Source of the DNA: Candidatus Latescibacterota bacterium
GTDB taxonomy: Bacteria > Latescibacterota > UBA2968
Direction: 5' to 3'
DNA: 64,000 nt
Assembly: GCA_022823725.1 (NCBI GenBank)
Contig: JAJEHL010000011.1
Span: 199,107 to 263,106, forward strand
Part shown: positions 8,868-18,108 of the stretch, one piece after another
How positions within the stretch are numbered: position 1 is the stretch's first letter
Layout of the letters: each line of letters opens with the position of its first letter
Position numbers and translations under genes: made by a program
Notes under the pieces: generated by a model
Told to the model about the DNA's origin: nothing
What the model saw: only the letters and a program-made list of their open reading frames with translations
Databases searched by the model: none

Positions 8868-10340
8868 TCAAGATTTTGTATCTGGTGGAGAATACGTCTT
8901 CGCCGGAATCGCCCGATAAATTTCCAGCTTCTCCCCATCCAATCGATCTCTAATCGCACTCAGATGCGTCTCAATCAAATCTTGCCGAACAGATTCCAGA
9001 TCGGGATCCTCAAAAACATTATTCAGTTCGCAGGGATCGTCTTGGCAATCGTACATCTCAACCGGCTTCTCAGACACGGACTCGACCACCAGCTTATATC
9101 GCCCATCAAAAACCATCGTAAACCCATCAACCTCACTAAACACCGCATCCTTGCCCTCTTGAGCGCCGTCAGCATCTGGACCTGCCAACACCTGCGATGC
9201 AAACGAAACCCCATCGCTATTTTCCAGAGATTCTGCCCCTGCAACATCTAAAATCGTAGCCGTGATATTCAAGCAATCCGTCAATCCCTCAGAAGTCCAT
9301 CCAGACTGTCCCCCCGGAGAACGCACGACCAGAGGCACTCGCACAGCCATATCGTAAAACACAGCTTTGTGGCTCAACCGATGGTCCCCTGCCATTTCGC
9401 CGTGATCCGAACTGTAAATAATCCAGGTATTGTCCAACTCGCCCTTTGCCTCAAGAGCTTTGATAATACCCCCGATCGCATTGTCGATCAATGTGATCTT
9501 TGCATAATAATTGATAACCAGTTGTTTCTTTTCTTCCACAGTCATAGTCTTCGCATCACCAGCGCGAAACAGCGACCGCACGATATATTTGGGATACGGC
9601 TCTTCTGGCAGATCCATAACCCCCACAGGAATATCATCCATACTGTACATATCCCGATACTCCTGTGGCGAATCAAAGGGATTGTGCGGACCCGGAAACA
9701 GCACCTGAAGATAAAATGGCTTATCCCCCTCATAATCGCGCACCCATTCCGCAGCCGTACGCCCGGTATAACTGTCCAGATGACATTCAGAAGGCAATGG
9801 ACAGGGCGGATCTTCCCAGGCTCGTGCCTTGCCCTCTTCCAGGCGCGTCTTTGACCTGACCACATAGTCTCGATGCGTCTCCCACAAACCCAATTCTTCG
9901 AGATAATCCGAATACTGTGATTTGTTCACCCCCGATGCGTGTGGACCGTGCATCTCCTGAACATCTACAAATCCCCAATTTTCCAATATTGCCGTCTTTT
10001 CCTGACTTTTTGTACCGCTCGTGTGCATATACAAGTGGGTCTTGCCCACCAGAGCAGTATGATAGCCCGCATCGCGCACATTTCGCACATGACTGGAACC
10101 GTGCTGATCGGCCTCAACAACATTTTGCCAGACACCGTGTTCCCGCACGTACTGCCCCGTCATCATCGTCGCTCGTGCAGGCATACAAATCGGCCCATTG
10201 GTATAACACTGGCTAAATACTACCCCCTCCGACCCCAAACGATCCAGATGTGGCGTTTTAATCACCGGATGCCCGGCGCACCCCACCACATCGCCGCGAT
10301 GCTGATCCGAATATATGAAAACGATATTGGGTTTTGACAT
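8868..10340 (-). CDS. Formylglycine-dependent sulfatase (arylsulfatase family)
   Basis: Hydrolyses sulfate esters, probably of sulfated polysaccharide or a small-molecule sulfate. The sulfatase signature CMPARATMMTG carries the C-x-P-x-R cysteine that is converted to formylglycine. Metal-binding residues are visible in IYSDQHRGD and in SSDHGEMAGDH. 490 aa, no signal peptide seen. The ATG at 10340 follows GGAGG at ideal spacing. An internally deleted copy of this gene, including its start region, lies at 34848-35018. Confidence 0.93.
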   Translation of the reverse strand: MSKPNIVFIYSDQHRGDVVGCAGHPVIKTPHLDRLGSEGVVFSQCYTNGPICMPARATMMTGQYVREHGVWQNVVEADQHGSSHVRNVRDAGYHTALVGKTHLYMHTSGTKSQEKTAILENWGFVDVQEMHGPHASGVNKSQYSDYLEELGLWETHRDYVVRSKTRLEEGKARAWEDPPCPLPSECHLDSYTGRTAAEWVRDYEGDKPFYLQVLFPGPHNPFDSPQEYRDMYSMDDIPVGVMDLPEEPYPKYIVRSLFRAGDAKTMTVEEKKQLVINYYAKITLIDNAIGGIIKALEAKGELDNTWIIYSSDHGEMAGDHRLSHKAVFYDMAVRVPLVVRSPGGQSGWTSEGLTDCLNITATILDVAGAESLENSDGVSFASQVLAGPDADGAQEGKDAVFSEVDGFTMVFDGRYKLVVESVSEKPVEMYDCQDDPCELNNVFEDPDLESVRQDLIETHLSAIRDRLDGEKLEIYRAIPAKTYSPPDTKS

Positions 10341-10392
10341 ACACGCCTCCAGTAAAAAACCCGGTCAACTCCGTATGCTTGAACTGAGACGC

Positions 10393-11820
10393 TCACCTGG
10401 TCGATTCGATGTCCCAGCCAAAGCGATTATTGGCCGGGTCACTATAATCAATATAAACCGTGGGGTTTGTGGCGTTGAGATACTCCTCGAGATTGGTGTA
10501 GCCGTCTTTGTCGCGGTCTTTTGGGCCGTCTGCAGGATCAGCCGGATTGAGTGAATAACGCTTCTCCCAGGCATCGGGCATACCATCTCGGTCGGTGTCA
10601 GCAGGTGGTTGACCAGAGGCCAATTCGGGCCAGCCACCAACCGTCTTCTGGGAGTCGATAATGCCTGAACCTTCGCCATATGAACCACCGTAAGTAGCCG
10701 TGCCGGATTCTACCTCGGCGACGATGCGTTTGTCGTGCGAGTCACGGACCGGAAGGATGGCACCGACATGTTTCAGTACGCGTTGATAAGCGCGTGCGGC
10801 GGAATCCGTATGTATCGGTGCGATTTCGAAAGGACCATCGGCACGAAAGTGCTTGAGAGGAAGATCATTACCGGGATGGACGCCAAGCCAGTTGTCAGCC
10901 GTGACGTCAGGCGCACCCACAACGAGATTTCCAGCAATCCACCAGCGCTCCAACCCTTCGGGACCTTCATCACCCTCATAGGGATTGGCGAGACGAGCGC
11001 GCACGTTATCGCGGGTTGCAGGGCCGGGTTTATAAACGTTGTTGACCAGATTGATGCGAACATCGCCCTCACCGCCGTAGCAGGAGTTATAGCCCCAGTT
11101 GTAGATGACATTATTTCGCAGATCGACATGCTGGACAAATGGATCACCACCCGCGATACGCGGATTGCGGCTGGAGTGGTGTGCCAGCAGATTGTGATGG
11201 TAGCTGACGCGCTTGCCACCCCAGATGCCGCCGAAGCCGTGGGCACCTTTTATGTGCGTCGATTCTCGGAGGCTCTCTGAGATCAGGCACCATTGAATGG
11301 TGACGTCCTCTACGCGATAGACTGAGACACATTCATCTATACTCCAACTGGCCGAGCAGTGGTCAATGATGATATTCTTATGATACCGGCCGCCGATGGC
11401 GTCCATATCTTTTTCCGAAGTATCACCGAGGCGAACGCGCAGGAAGCGGATGATAACCTCGTCGGCATCGATACTGAGTTGATAGTCGGCCAGGCAGATG
11501 CCCCCGCCAGGCGCGGTCTGGCCAGCAATGGTAATATACGGTTCACTGATCTTAAGTGGGCTTTTAAGACGAATTGTGCCGCCGACTCGGAAAACAACGG
11601 TGCGGGGTCCAGAGGCTTCTACGGCGGCGCGAAGGCTGCCGGGACCGCTGTCGTTGAGGTTGGTAACCTCAATGACGCGACCACCTCGACCACCAACGGT
11701 TTGAGCACCCGCTCCTTCGGCACCGGGAAACGCAGGGATCGCAGGAGTTTCAGCACCCAGAGCCACACCAACGGTAGAGAATACAAAAGTAACTATGGTA
11801 AAAAAAATAGATGGTTTCAT
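10393..11820 (-). CDS. Secreted pectate-lyase-like polysaccharide lyase
   Basis: Has a signal peptide (MKPSIFFTIVTFVFSTVGVALGAE) and the N-terminal AFPGAEGAGAQTVGGRGG typical of PL1-like pectate lyases with a parallel beta-helix. Repeated short strands with N/V/I ladders follow (IIIDHCSASWSIDE, YHHNLLAHHSSRNPR, LRNNVIYNW). Near the C-terminus are Ca-binding-like DTDRDGMPDAWE and KDRDKDGYTNLEEYL repeats, as in thrombospondin-3/dockerin-type tails. It probably cleaves uronic-acid polymers outside the cell. 475 aa, full length. Confidence 0.88.
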   Translation of the reverse strand: MKPSIFFTIVTFVFSTVGVALGAETPAIPAFPGAEGAGAQTVGGRGGRVIEVTNLNDSGPGSLRAAVEASGPRTVVFRVGGTIRLKSPLKISEPYITIAGQTAPGGGICLADYQLSIDADEVIIRFLRVRLGDTSEKDMDAIGGRYHKNIIIDHCSASWSIDECVSVYRVEDVTIQWCLISESLRESTHIKGAHGFGGIWGGKRVSYHHNLLAHHSSRNPRIAGGDPFVQHVDLRNNVIYNWGYNSCYGGEGDVRINLVNNVYKPGPATRDNVRARLANPYEGDEGPEGLERWWIAGNLVVGAPDVTADNWLGVHPGNDLPLKHFRADGPFEIAPIHTDSAARAYQRVLKHVGAILPVRDSHDKRIVAEVESGTATYGGSYGEGSGIIDSQKTVGGWPELASGQPPADTDRDGMPDAWEKRYSLNPADPADGPKDRDKDGYTNLEEYLNATNPTVYIDYSDPANNRFGWDIESTR

Positions 11821-11847
11821 AGCACAGGTCCTTTCCTCGTAAAAAAA

Positions 11848-13125
11848 TTAAATAGAAGACGAATGTGATCTGGTGTTTGGCGTTCTTGTCCTGGGCGCAT
11901 GACAACGCTGCATGCGCGCTGCAAAGTCGCGCAGGAAATCTTCGCGCCACTGGCTCACTGTTTTCGCACCAATGTGGTCGCCGTCGGCGAACTCTGGTGC
12001 TGGATTATCTGTCCACCAGTTTGGATGCTGGGCAGATGGATTTTTTGCGGCATCGGGCGAAGGCAGGTAAGATGCCATTCCGCCTGTTTGTCCATCGAGT
12101 GTCGGGACGTTGCTATGGATTTTGTAGTTCCAGGTTTGCACACTCTTTGGAGAAAAGCGGAAGCGCACCGCGCCCTGTGTGCTAAAATCGCCGACCAATA
12201 ACTGGTTTTCGATTTGCATCAAAGCTTCGGGATTTGTCGGCATTTCTGAGCCAACTGGCAAAACCAATTCAAATATACAGAATTCTTCAATCTGGTCTGC
12301 AGAAGTTGTCAGCCGGTTAAATACGATGTGTGGCCGTTCCCAGGCGCGCACAAATTGTCCGCCCCATCCGGGTTGCGATGGATCTTCGGGTGTGCCTTTG
12401 AGCAGCCAGCCCACGGATGGGGTATCGCCCATCTTTATCGTGCCGCCGAGTTGTTCGTTAAAAAAATCGCCGAGGGCACCGTGGCCTGCGATATATTTGG
12501 TCACAAATGCCGCGTTACCCCATTCGCCCGACTGGTTGCCACCGGTGAACCAACCGCGATATGTGGCATTGTTTTCTATGATCCACAGTTCGGGATGGTT
12601 GTCGGCAATGTACTGATAGGCATCGGGACTCCATTTCTTATTTGGCCCGCCGATCCAATACACGCGCAATTTTGTCAGGATGTCGGGCGCGTCGTACAGA
12701 GCTTGCGCGATATCTTCGATACCCCCCCAAACCAGGACATACAGGGGACGCAGATCGTCGCGCCGGGCACACTGCACGATCCACTCAGATCCTTCTGTCG
12801 AACGTCGAACACCTGCGTAGGGAGCCATTTCGATCTCACCCTGCTTGGTGATGGCACGCAATGCGTCGGGTGTAGGGTAGTGTTTGGAGTAGGTCTGAAG
12901 GTTTTCATAATCGCTCTCATAACAGGTGATCACCCGGAGGATGTCCTCCTTGCGGCCCTGACCATAGGGCGACGAAAGCAAGCCCTCAATGTCGAGGACA
13001 TCTGCATACAGAAGCAGGTGTACCATCGACTGGAAGTCGTCGGGATCGGTTCCGCCGATGTCTGTTGAGATAAGGGCGCGGTGGCGATGACCGTCAAGAG
13101 CACCGTTGCCATCTGAAATTTGCAT
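11848..13125 (-). CDS. DUF1593 nucleoside-hydrolase-like glycan-associated protein
   Basis: The N-terminal ALISTDIGGTDPDDFQSMVHLL is the nucleoside-hydrolase-like aspartate cluster of DUF1593 (Sde182-type) proteins, which are usually found with polysaccharide-degrading genes. YVLVWGGIEDIAQAL and ELWIIENN support the same fold. 425 aa; no signal peptide from this start. The ATG is one base past the stop of the upstream aldo/keto reductase, with GAGGA inside that gene, so the two are co-translated. The substrate is unknown; a hydrolase acting on glycosides is likely. Confidence 0.8.
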   Translation of the reverse strand: MQISDGNGALDGHRHRALISTDIGGTDPDDFQSMVHLLLYADVLDIEGLLSSPYGQGRKEDILRVITCYESDYENLQTYSKHYPTPDALRAITKQGEIEMAPYAGVRRSTEGSEWIVQCARRDDLRPLYVLVWGGIEDIAQALYDAPDILTKLRVYWIGGPNKKWSPDAYQYIADNHPELWIIENNATYRGWFTGGNQSGEWGNAAFVTKYIAGHGALGDFFNEQLGGTIKMGDTPSVGWLLKGTPEDPSQPGWGGQFVRAWERPHIVFNRLTTSADQIEEFCIFELVLPVGSEMPTNPEALMQIENQLLVGDFSTQGAVRFRFSPKSVQTWNYKIHSNVPTLDGQTGGMASYLPSPDAAKNPSAQHPNWWTDNPAPEFADGDHIGAKTVSQWREDFLRDFAARMQRCHAPRTRTPNTRSHSSSI

Positions 13126-13126
13126 A

Positions 13127-14035
13127 TCAAGATTCCTCGCTCAGCACCTCTATAATCCTGCTCTCTTCACCATCATAATTCAGATCTTCCAGAGCAGTCA
13201 GGTTCTCTGTCAATTGCTCCGGAGAGGAGACACCCAACATGATGGTGTGAACTCCGCTATCCTTGACCGCCCACTTGATCAGCGCCCTGGCAACTTGCGC
13301 TCTGTTGGCGTAGCCTTTTTCCTCTGCGATTGTAAACACCTTTGCTTTCTGAAAGAGCACCCGCCCCAGGATGCCTAACGCATGCTTTTCTGCTTTCACG
13401 ATGGCATCACCAAATTTGGCCTTTTCGAGGGGATTGCAGTTTATGAAAGTTGTATCAAAGCAACCCTTGTCATACTGTTTCGCATACGTCTCCGGACCTG
13501 AAAATGTATCTGCCGAAGCAAATCGGATCAGCCCCTCATCCTTGAGCTTCTGGATGTTGTCCGCAATTTTATCGAGGTAGTCCGGATCGTGTTCTATGGC
13601 ATCTGCCATGAAGGCAAAGTTGTAGATGTCTATCACCTCCCGCTGTATGAGCTTCAAAGCTCGGATCGCTTCAGCTCTCAAGAGGCTATAATCCGCCATC
13701 TTCCGGTTGTGCGGGTCATAGGTATAGACCATGCCCTCTGGCCGGGTTTGTATAAGGATCTCATCTTTGACATCCACCTCTCTCAGAATCCTGCCCATAG
13801 CCTCTTTCTCAGAATCGATTGTCAGATCAAAGAGGTTGACCCCAGCTTCCAGAGCTGTCTCTACAATCCGCAGTCTGTTCTCTCCACCAAAGCCCGGGAA
13901 AATGTGACCAGGAGTTACTGCCAGGTCTTTGTTATCCCCAAAACCAGCGACACGCGAATCAGGATGGAACTCGTGTCCTCCCAGACCGACAACAGATACT
14001 TTAATGCCAGTGCGCCCAAGATTACAATATTGCAT
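13127..14035 (-). CDS. Aldo/keto reductase
   Basis: NADPH-dependent oxidoreductase with a TIM barrel. The N-terminus NLGRTGIKVSVVGLGGHEF, the NLFDLTID segment (usual DTA-like position), and the C-terminal MLGVSSPEQLTENL fit the family. A start at 14035 (MQYCNLG) has a perfect AAGGAGA Shine-Dalgarno; the open frame upstream is not used. About 302 aa. First gene of a transcription unit with the DUF1593 gene. Confidence 0.88.
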   Translation of the reverse strand: MQYCNLGRTGIKVSVVGLGGHEFHPDSRVAGFGDNKDLAVTPGHIFPGFGGENRLRIVETALEAGVNLFDLTIDSEKEAMGRILREVDVKDEILIQTRPEGMVYTYDPHNRKMADYSLLRAEAIRALKLIQREVIDIYNFAFMADAIEHDPDYLDKIADNIQKLKDEGLIRFASADTFSGPETYAKQYDKGCFDTTFINCNPLEKAKFGDAIVKAEKHALGILGRVLFQKAKVFTIAEEKGYANRAQVARALIKWAVKDSGVHTIMLGVSSPEQLTENLTALEDLNYDGEESRIIEVLSEES

Positions 14036-14180
14036 TTTTATCTCCTTTGTCAACCAGCAAAACCAATTCAAAGTTATCGGCAAGGTACTGGTCTTGCAAT
14101 ACTATGATATGCATTTCTACCCACTTCTTCACAATAAAAAATCGACCGTCTCAAGAACCAACATAAGTGCAATAAAATCA

Positions 14181-14213
14181 ACGGGGAGCATCGCTGAGTC
14201 GATATCTCCCCGT
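14181..14213 (-). terminator. Intrinsic terminator after the AbiE pair
   Basis: ACGGGGAG and CTCCCCGT form an 8-bp stem; inside, ATCG/CGAT closes a CTGAGT loop. On the minus strand it is followed by TTGATTTTATT. It lies 55 bases past the AbiEii stop. Confidence 0.75.
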
Positions 14214-14267
14214 CAATTATTTCAATTTTCGTCGGTTACCGGGTTACGCTGACGCTGTTTCACTACA

Positions 14268-15203
14268 TCATTCAAGTACTTCGCTGGGCTGCCACGGACC
14301 GCAGTCTCGCCATACCTGATTGTATTCCCCGCCTTCTTCGGCCGCACTCAGTAAAGGTATAAGAAAGATACTCAAGGTTTCAGCCACTGTCGAAAGCTTC
14401 CGGGGAGCGTCAGACAGACCACTTCGGTTCAGAAACGCTTCCCATTGCGTCTCTTTTACGGGATCTTCAGCGAATTGCGCCCGCAATGCGACAGGTCGAT
14501 CCGTCGGTAGATTTGTCTCTCGTCGTGCGAACGTCGCCCGAATGGCCTCTATGAGCACCGATCCTTGAAATGAAAATGTTCTGGCCATCAGCCAAAGATC
14601 GTAGAAGTCCTTCATCCGACTGTTTCGCATGCCCAGATAGACCAGAGCCTGGAGTTTCTCTGCCACAACTGTTTCGGGTGGATATGCAAGCACCTGGGGT
14701 TCCGGAAAATCCAGCAGGCCTGGAAAGGCCAGACGCTTCGCCTCTGGTGTGATGATATCTCCGAATCCAATATCTACTGTAATCGGAAACACTGCCGTAT
14801 CAAGCCGAGCCATCAGACGTACCCGCTGGCTTTCGTACATCTGATCCTCACGAATCGCCTGAACCGTGATACCTTTCGGATCGAATACTATCCCATCCGG
14901 TTCAACAGATATTGTAGAGACTTGCCGAAAAATCCGTGCAATATGTTCTGCTGATGCATCCCCATAACCCAGCAAGTCCAAATCCCGAGTGGTTCGATGC
15001 GGCTTACCCGTTAAGGCAACGAAAAGCATTGCGCCTTTGAGCACAAACCGATCTGCATATTCAGACTGCGAAAGCCGGTAGAGCAACCGCTCTATGGCAT
15101 AGGTGATAAGCAGAAGCTGGTAATCCTCTCCAGTTTTATCTCTAAAATTTCGCAAGCGCTGGCGTACCGAGACCGGCAGGTACTTTCTCTTTCGGGGACT
15201 CAC
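14268..15203 (-). CDS. abiEii: AbiEii-type nucleotidyltransferase toxin
   Basis: Toxin of a type IV toxin-antitoxin pair; family members transfer nucleotides to tRNA and block growth on phage infection. The nucleotidyltransferase signature is visible: FVLKGAMLFVALTG, then TRDLDLLGYGD with catalytic aspartates, and PPETVVAEKLQALVYLG with KDFYDLWLMA further on. 311 aa, full length. GTG start at 15203 overlapping the AbiEi stop by GTGA. A second intact copy is at 42498-43448. Confidence 0.92.
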   Translation of the reverse strand: MSPRKRKYLPVSVRQRLRNFRDKTGEDYQLLLITYAIERLLYRLSQSEYADRFVLKGAMLFVALTGKPHRTTRDLDLLGYGDASAEHIARIFRQVSTISVEPDGIVFDPKGITVQAIREDQMYESQRVRLMARLDTAVFPITVDIGFGDIITPEAKRLAFPGLLDFPEPQVLAYPPETVVAEKLQALVYLGMRNSRMKDFYDLWLMARTFSFQGSVLIEAIRATFARRETNLPTDRPVALRAQFAEDPVKETQWEAFLNRSGLSDAPRKLSTVAETLSIFLIPLLSAAEEGGEYNQVWRDCGPWQPSEVLE

Positions 15204-15802
15204 ACCATTGCCTCCATATAGGGGCGCATCACATTGGTCATCCGACAGATTTGTGCGAAGTGCCAGAGGTCATCCATCGTGGCTTTCCGTTCTCGAATGC
15301 AATCTCGCAGGCTCTCAATAGCCACATCCAGGCCGATTTTGTTTCGGTATTTGAAGCAGTCTGCCACGGTCTTGGCCGGAGTGTAGATCCGCACCTGGAT
15401 ATGTTCAATGGTGTGTGTTTCGATGCCCTCATCAAAGGCAGACCCTGAAAAACGGGCAAACCGAACCTGTAGCCCATCTACTTTGGGCTGACGTGCCCTG
15501 TTTGGAATCGCCATCCACACTTGAAACGGGAGTTGCGTGGTCAGTTCGTGGAACTGTAGCGCAGAAAGCAGACAGATGACGCCCTGGGGTACCCTTTTAC
15601 ATGCTTCCGCCAGACTGTGATGCGCCGTCCACTCGGCATCGGGGAGAGTGTAAAGCCCCCGTCCCACCTGGCGCAGCATGCCCCGATTTCTGAGCCTGCT
15701 GAGGTATTCACGTGGAATCCCATACTGGTCCAGATCCCGCGGCCTCAGCATACCCGCCTGTTTTACGAGCGCGAGAACACTGGGTTTCTGTGATTTGTCC
15801 AT
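15200..15802 (-). CDS. abiEi: AbiEi-type antitoxin / autorepressor
   Basis: Antitoxin of the AbiE pair. It has an N-terminal winged-helix region (GMLRPRDLDQYGIPREYLSRLRNRG, QVGRGLY) and a C-terminal domain typical of the family (GVICLLSALQFHELT, TPAKTVADCFKYRNKIGLD, WHFAQICRMTNVMRPY). 200 aa, ATG preceded by AGGAAGG. Family members repress their own promoter by binding inverted repeats; a suitable palindrome overlaps the predicted -10 (see 15829-15862). Confidence 0.92.
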   Translation of the reverse strand: MDKSQKPSVLALVKQAGMLRPRDLDQYGIPREYLSRLRNRGMLRQVGRGLYTLPDAEWTAHHSLAEACKRVPQGVICLLSALQFHELTTQLPFQVWMAIPNRARQPKVDGLQVRFARFSGSAFDEGIETHTIEHIQVRIYTPAKTVADCFKYRNKIGLDVAIESLRDCIRERKATMDDLWHFAQICRMTNVMRPYMEAMV

Positions 15803-15828
15803 AGCCTTCCTGATATTACAAATTGTCG

Positions 15829-15862
15829 ATATTTATATATAAATATAAACATTTTCAGACAA
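15829..15862 (-). promoter_or_regulatory. Promoter and palindromic operator of the first AbiE pair
   Basis: On the minus strand TTGTCT (15862-15857) and TATATA (15839-15834) are 17 bases apart. A perfect 18-bp palindrome, ATATTTATATATAAATAT, spans 15829-15846 and covers the -10. The placement suits autorepression by AbiEi; the A/T-only palindrome limits confidence. Confidence 0.5.
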
Positions 15863-15929
15863 AATTTCCATACTTTAAAGCAAATATACGACACACCTTT
15901 ATCCCGTAGAGGGACTCTCTTTTTGTCAC

Positions 15930-15949
15930 ACTTCCGCATCAGCAGGTCG
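15930..15949 (-). pseudogene. Last bases of a deleted DUF5615 gene
   Basis: ACTTCCGCATCAGCAGGTCG is identical to the 3' end of the DUF5615 gene at 8073-8092. It is joined almost directly to the end of the DUF433 copy, so about 330 bases of toxin gene are missing. Confidence 0.7.
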
Positions 15950-16181
15950 AATCGAATTCAACACGCTCGTGCCCAATCACCTTTCGGGCATACAGTAGGC
16001 AGGCTTGAATATCTTCATGTGTCAGCCAGGGATAGCCTTTAAGCAGCACCGCGGGGGTATCCCCTGCCGCGAGCATTCCAAGGACATGTTCAACGGCAAG
16101 CCGACGTCCTCGAACGATAGGCTTACCCCCAAAGATCTTCGGATTGATTGTAATTCGTTCCAAGAGTTTTTTCTCATCCAT
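15939..16181 (-). CDS. Orphan DUF433 antitoxin-type protein
   Basis: An 80-aa near-copy of the DUF433 protein at 8426-8677, differing at two of the first 72 residues. Its C-terminus changes to EFDSTC because the frame runs into the deletion scar of the toxin gene. It therefore lacks a DUF5615 partner here. It could still bind DNA or neutralise the toxin made from the 8-kb locus. It lies directly downstream of the eight-gene array. Confidence 0.85.
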   Translation of the reverse strand: MDEKKLLERITINPKIFGGKPIVRGRRLAVEHVLGMLAAGDTPAVLLKGYPWLTHEDIQACLLYARKVIGHERVEFDSTC

Positions 16182-16245
16182 TGTTCATTGGGCAACTGGT
16201 TAATGACATGTTTTTCAATCAGACTCAGAAATTCTTTCAACGAAC

Positions 16246-18108
16246 TCAACGGAGTATATCGACAGTGCAACGACCTTTTGCTTCAATGTCTTTAATGAAT
16301 TCTTGATCAGAAGCAATCTTGCGTGTGGGATCATAAACGAGAAACAAAATGTGTGAATCCGCAGGATATTTCGTAAGATCAGCCGCGATTCCATCTGTTG
16401 CTTTGCTGGGAGTTGTACCGTCTCGAATATATTTTGATTCTATAAGTAGATTAGTGCCAATTCCATGGTCAGGAATTACTCGAGCCCCTGCAAAGGAAAC
16501 TTCAGGATGTTCACTCCTTAAATCCTGCCTGTGTGTTTTAAGCAATGCCTGAACTTTTGTGTTTAGATCATTTTCATTTTTAGGCTTATTCTGACGAAAC
16601 ATAGCAGGGATAGCATCTGAGACCTTCTCTCGTATAGATGCAACCAACCGTTCGATTGGCTCCTTCAAATATTCCCGTTCAGAGATCAACTTGAGTAACG
16701 AATCTTCCTCTATCGGTAGGTGTAAATCGTCATGGATATTTCTCATATGCTTCATTGCATCAAATACCTGCTTTCCATGTCTATTGCATAAATGCCAAAC
16801 TTTCTCAACAATTTCGACATCATCGTTGCAGTCAGGTATCCAGTCTATCAACTCCTGAAGCTCATTCATCATCTTTTCGCAAAAATAATCAACATTCCAG
16901 TTAGCGAAATTTCGCCCCTGGCGCACATAGTCAACCACTGTAGTTTTTGTCTCCCTACTGACCATAGTTTCCGATATAAAATTAGCAGCATATATCCCTG
17001 AATTATCAAAGTCTTCGGATCCAGACGCATGTGCTGCTATCCGACGATCAACACACTGGAAACATTGCCCGCAATGGGTGGCCTGCTCCATATTTTGAAA
17101 GGTTTTATTGCACGATACAGCGCTGGAAATCAGTTTGGGATGTCCACTGGCATTGATGGACTCAAATACTTCCGTCTTGGTTTTCCAGAGAAAAGGGACT
17201 TCAATACTGATAGGTTTATCCACAAACAGTGAAAAGAATTTTTGAAGTAAACCTATCGTTTGAGGATGCGTTGTTCTGCTTGCCCTTGCATTAGCAAGAT
17301 CTTCCCGCCGAGCAAAATTAATGCTGGTGACGCCGTTTTCGTACACATAGAACCGACTCTGTTTATATGCGTATGCCAATGCAAAAGCGACACTCGTGTA
17401 GAGAAATGATCTGCTCCGTTGAGTTTCCTCTATAGCATGAATACCTTTCAAACTGCACTTGAAGCAATAGTGGTGTACTCGATCAGGGAAGTGTGACTTG
17501 AGAGCCTTGGCAAGACGTTCCTGAGTTCTGATGATACTCGGCTGAAATGACTGATGGCTGACCAAACACACTTGTTCATCAGTGTTTTTTACCAGCCGTT
17601 CCAGTGCTCCGGCTAATGAATCAAGCCCCCCTGAGAAAAGTATGACAGAAATATCCTTTTCGCCAGCAACACTGAACACTTCCCTGTCAAAAAGACTGGT
17701 GGGTGGAGTTGAATGACCGGGTTGAAAATCGAACCGATACTCTCGATCACCAGTTAAAAATTTCAACGCATCCGACAAAGTCTGCTTAACCTCAGGTTTA
17801 TTCCAAAAAGGCTCATCACGAACCCGAATAACAAACTCAAGCGTCCGTGACCAACTGTGATATTCTACTGCATCTCGAGAACCTCGAGGAGTCATTCGGT
17901 CGGCGCAGTAAACATATGATGCTATCTCAAGAAGGTCTAATAGTCGATCGGGTAAATGATACACCCCTCTGACAAAATCAGGAAGCCGAAGATTGATCTT
18001 CCTGGTGGATTCCTCCAGATAGTTAAACTGCTTTACGGATTTCGCAGGCTTACTGCCATCCAATTCAGCATTATTGCACAGAACAATGTGGGGAGAGTCT
18101 TGTGTCAT
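16246..18108 (-). CDS. QueC-like PP-loop protein fused to a PD-(D/E)XK nuclease-like domain
   Basis: 620 aa. The central region is a QueC/QatC-type ATP pyrophosphatase: PP-loop ILFSGGLDSLAGALE near residue 160, and a zinc site (C, then CGQCFQC followed by VDRR) near residues 330-350. The last ~100 residues look like a restriction-endonuclease fold of DpnII/MboI type: ARVIPDHG, then LIESKYIRDG (D...E-x-K) near 545-560, and ILFLVYDPTRKI. QueC makes preQ0 in queuosine synthesis, but QueC-like proteins also occur in Qat and type IV CBASS defence. The fusion and the lack of queuosine genes favour defence. Last gene of the array; overlaps the preceding gene by ATGA. Nuclease assignment is by motif only. 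Confidence 0.82.
   Translation of the reverse strand: MTQDSPHIVLCNNAELDGSKPAKSVKQFNYLEESTRKINLRLPDFVRGVYHLPDRLLDLLEIASYVYCADRMTPRGSRDAVEYHSWSRTLEFVIRVRDEPFWNKPEVKQTLSDALKFLTGDREYRFDFQPGHSTPPTSLFDREVFSVAGEKDISVILFSGGLDSLAGALERLVKNTDEQVCLVSHQSFQPSIIRTQERLAKALKSHFPDRVHHYCFKCSLKGIHAIEETQRSRSFLYTSVAFALAYAYKQSRFYVYENGVTSINFARREDLANARASRTTHPQTIGLLQKFFSLFVDKPISIEVPFLWKTKTEVFESINASGHPKLISSAVSCNKTFQNMEQATHCGQCFQCVDRRIAAHASGSEDFDNSGIYAANFISETMVSRETKTTVVDYVRQGRNFANWNVDYFCEKMMNELQELIDWIPDCNDDVEIVEKVWHLCNRHGKQVFDAMKHMRNIHDDLHLPIEEDSLLKLISEREYLKEPIERLVASIREKVSDAIPAMFRQNKPKNENDLNTKVQALLKTHRQDLRSEHPEVSFAGARVIPDHGIGTNLLIESKYIRDGTTPSKATDGIAADLTKYPADSHILFLVYDPTRKIASDQEFIKDIEAKGRCTVDILR

Noticed and set aside
12328-13068. 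246-aa plus-strand open frame
   Set aside because: Antisense shadow of the DUF1593 gene, which has a clear family motif.
16246-18108. Annotation as queuosine biosynthesis queC
   Set aside because: The protein is far longer than QueC, carries an added nuclease-like domain, and has no queD, queE or queF neighbours.
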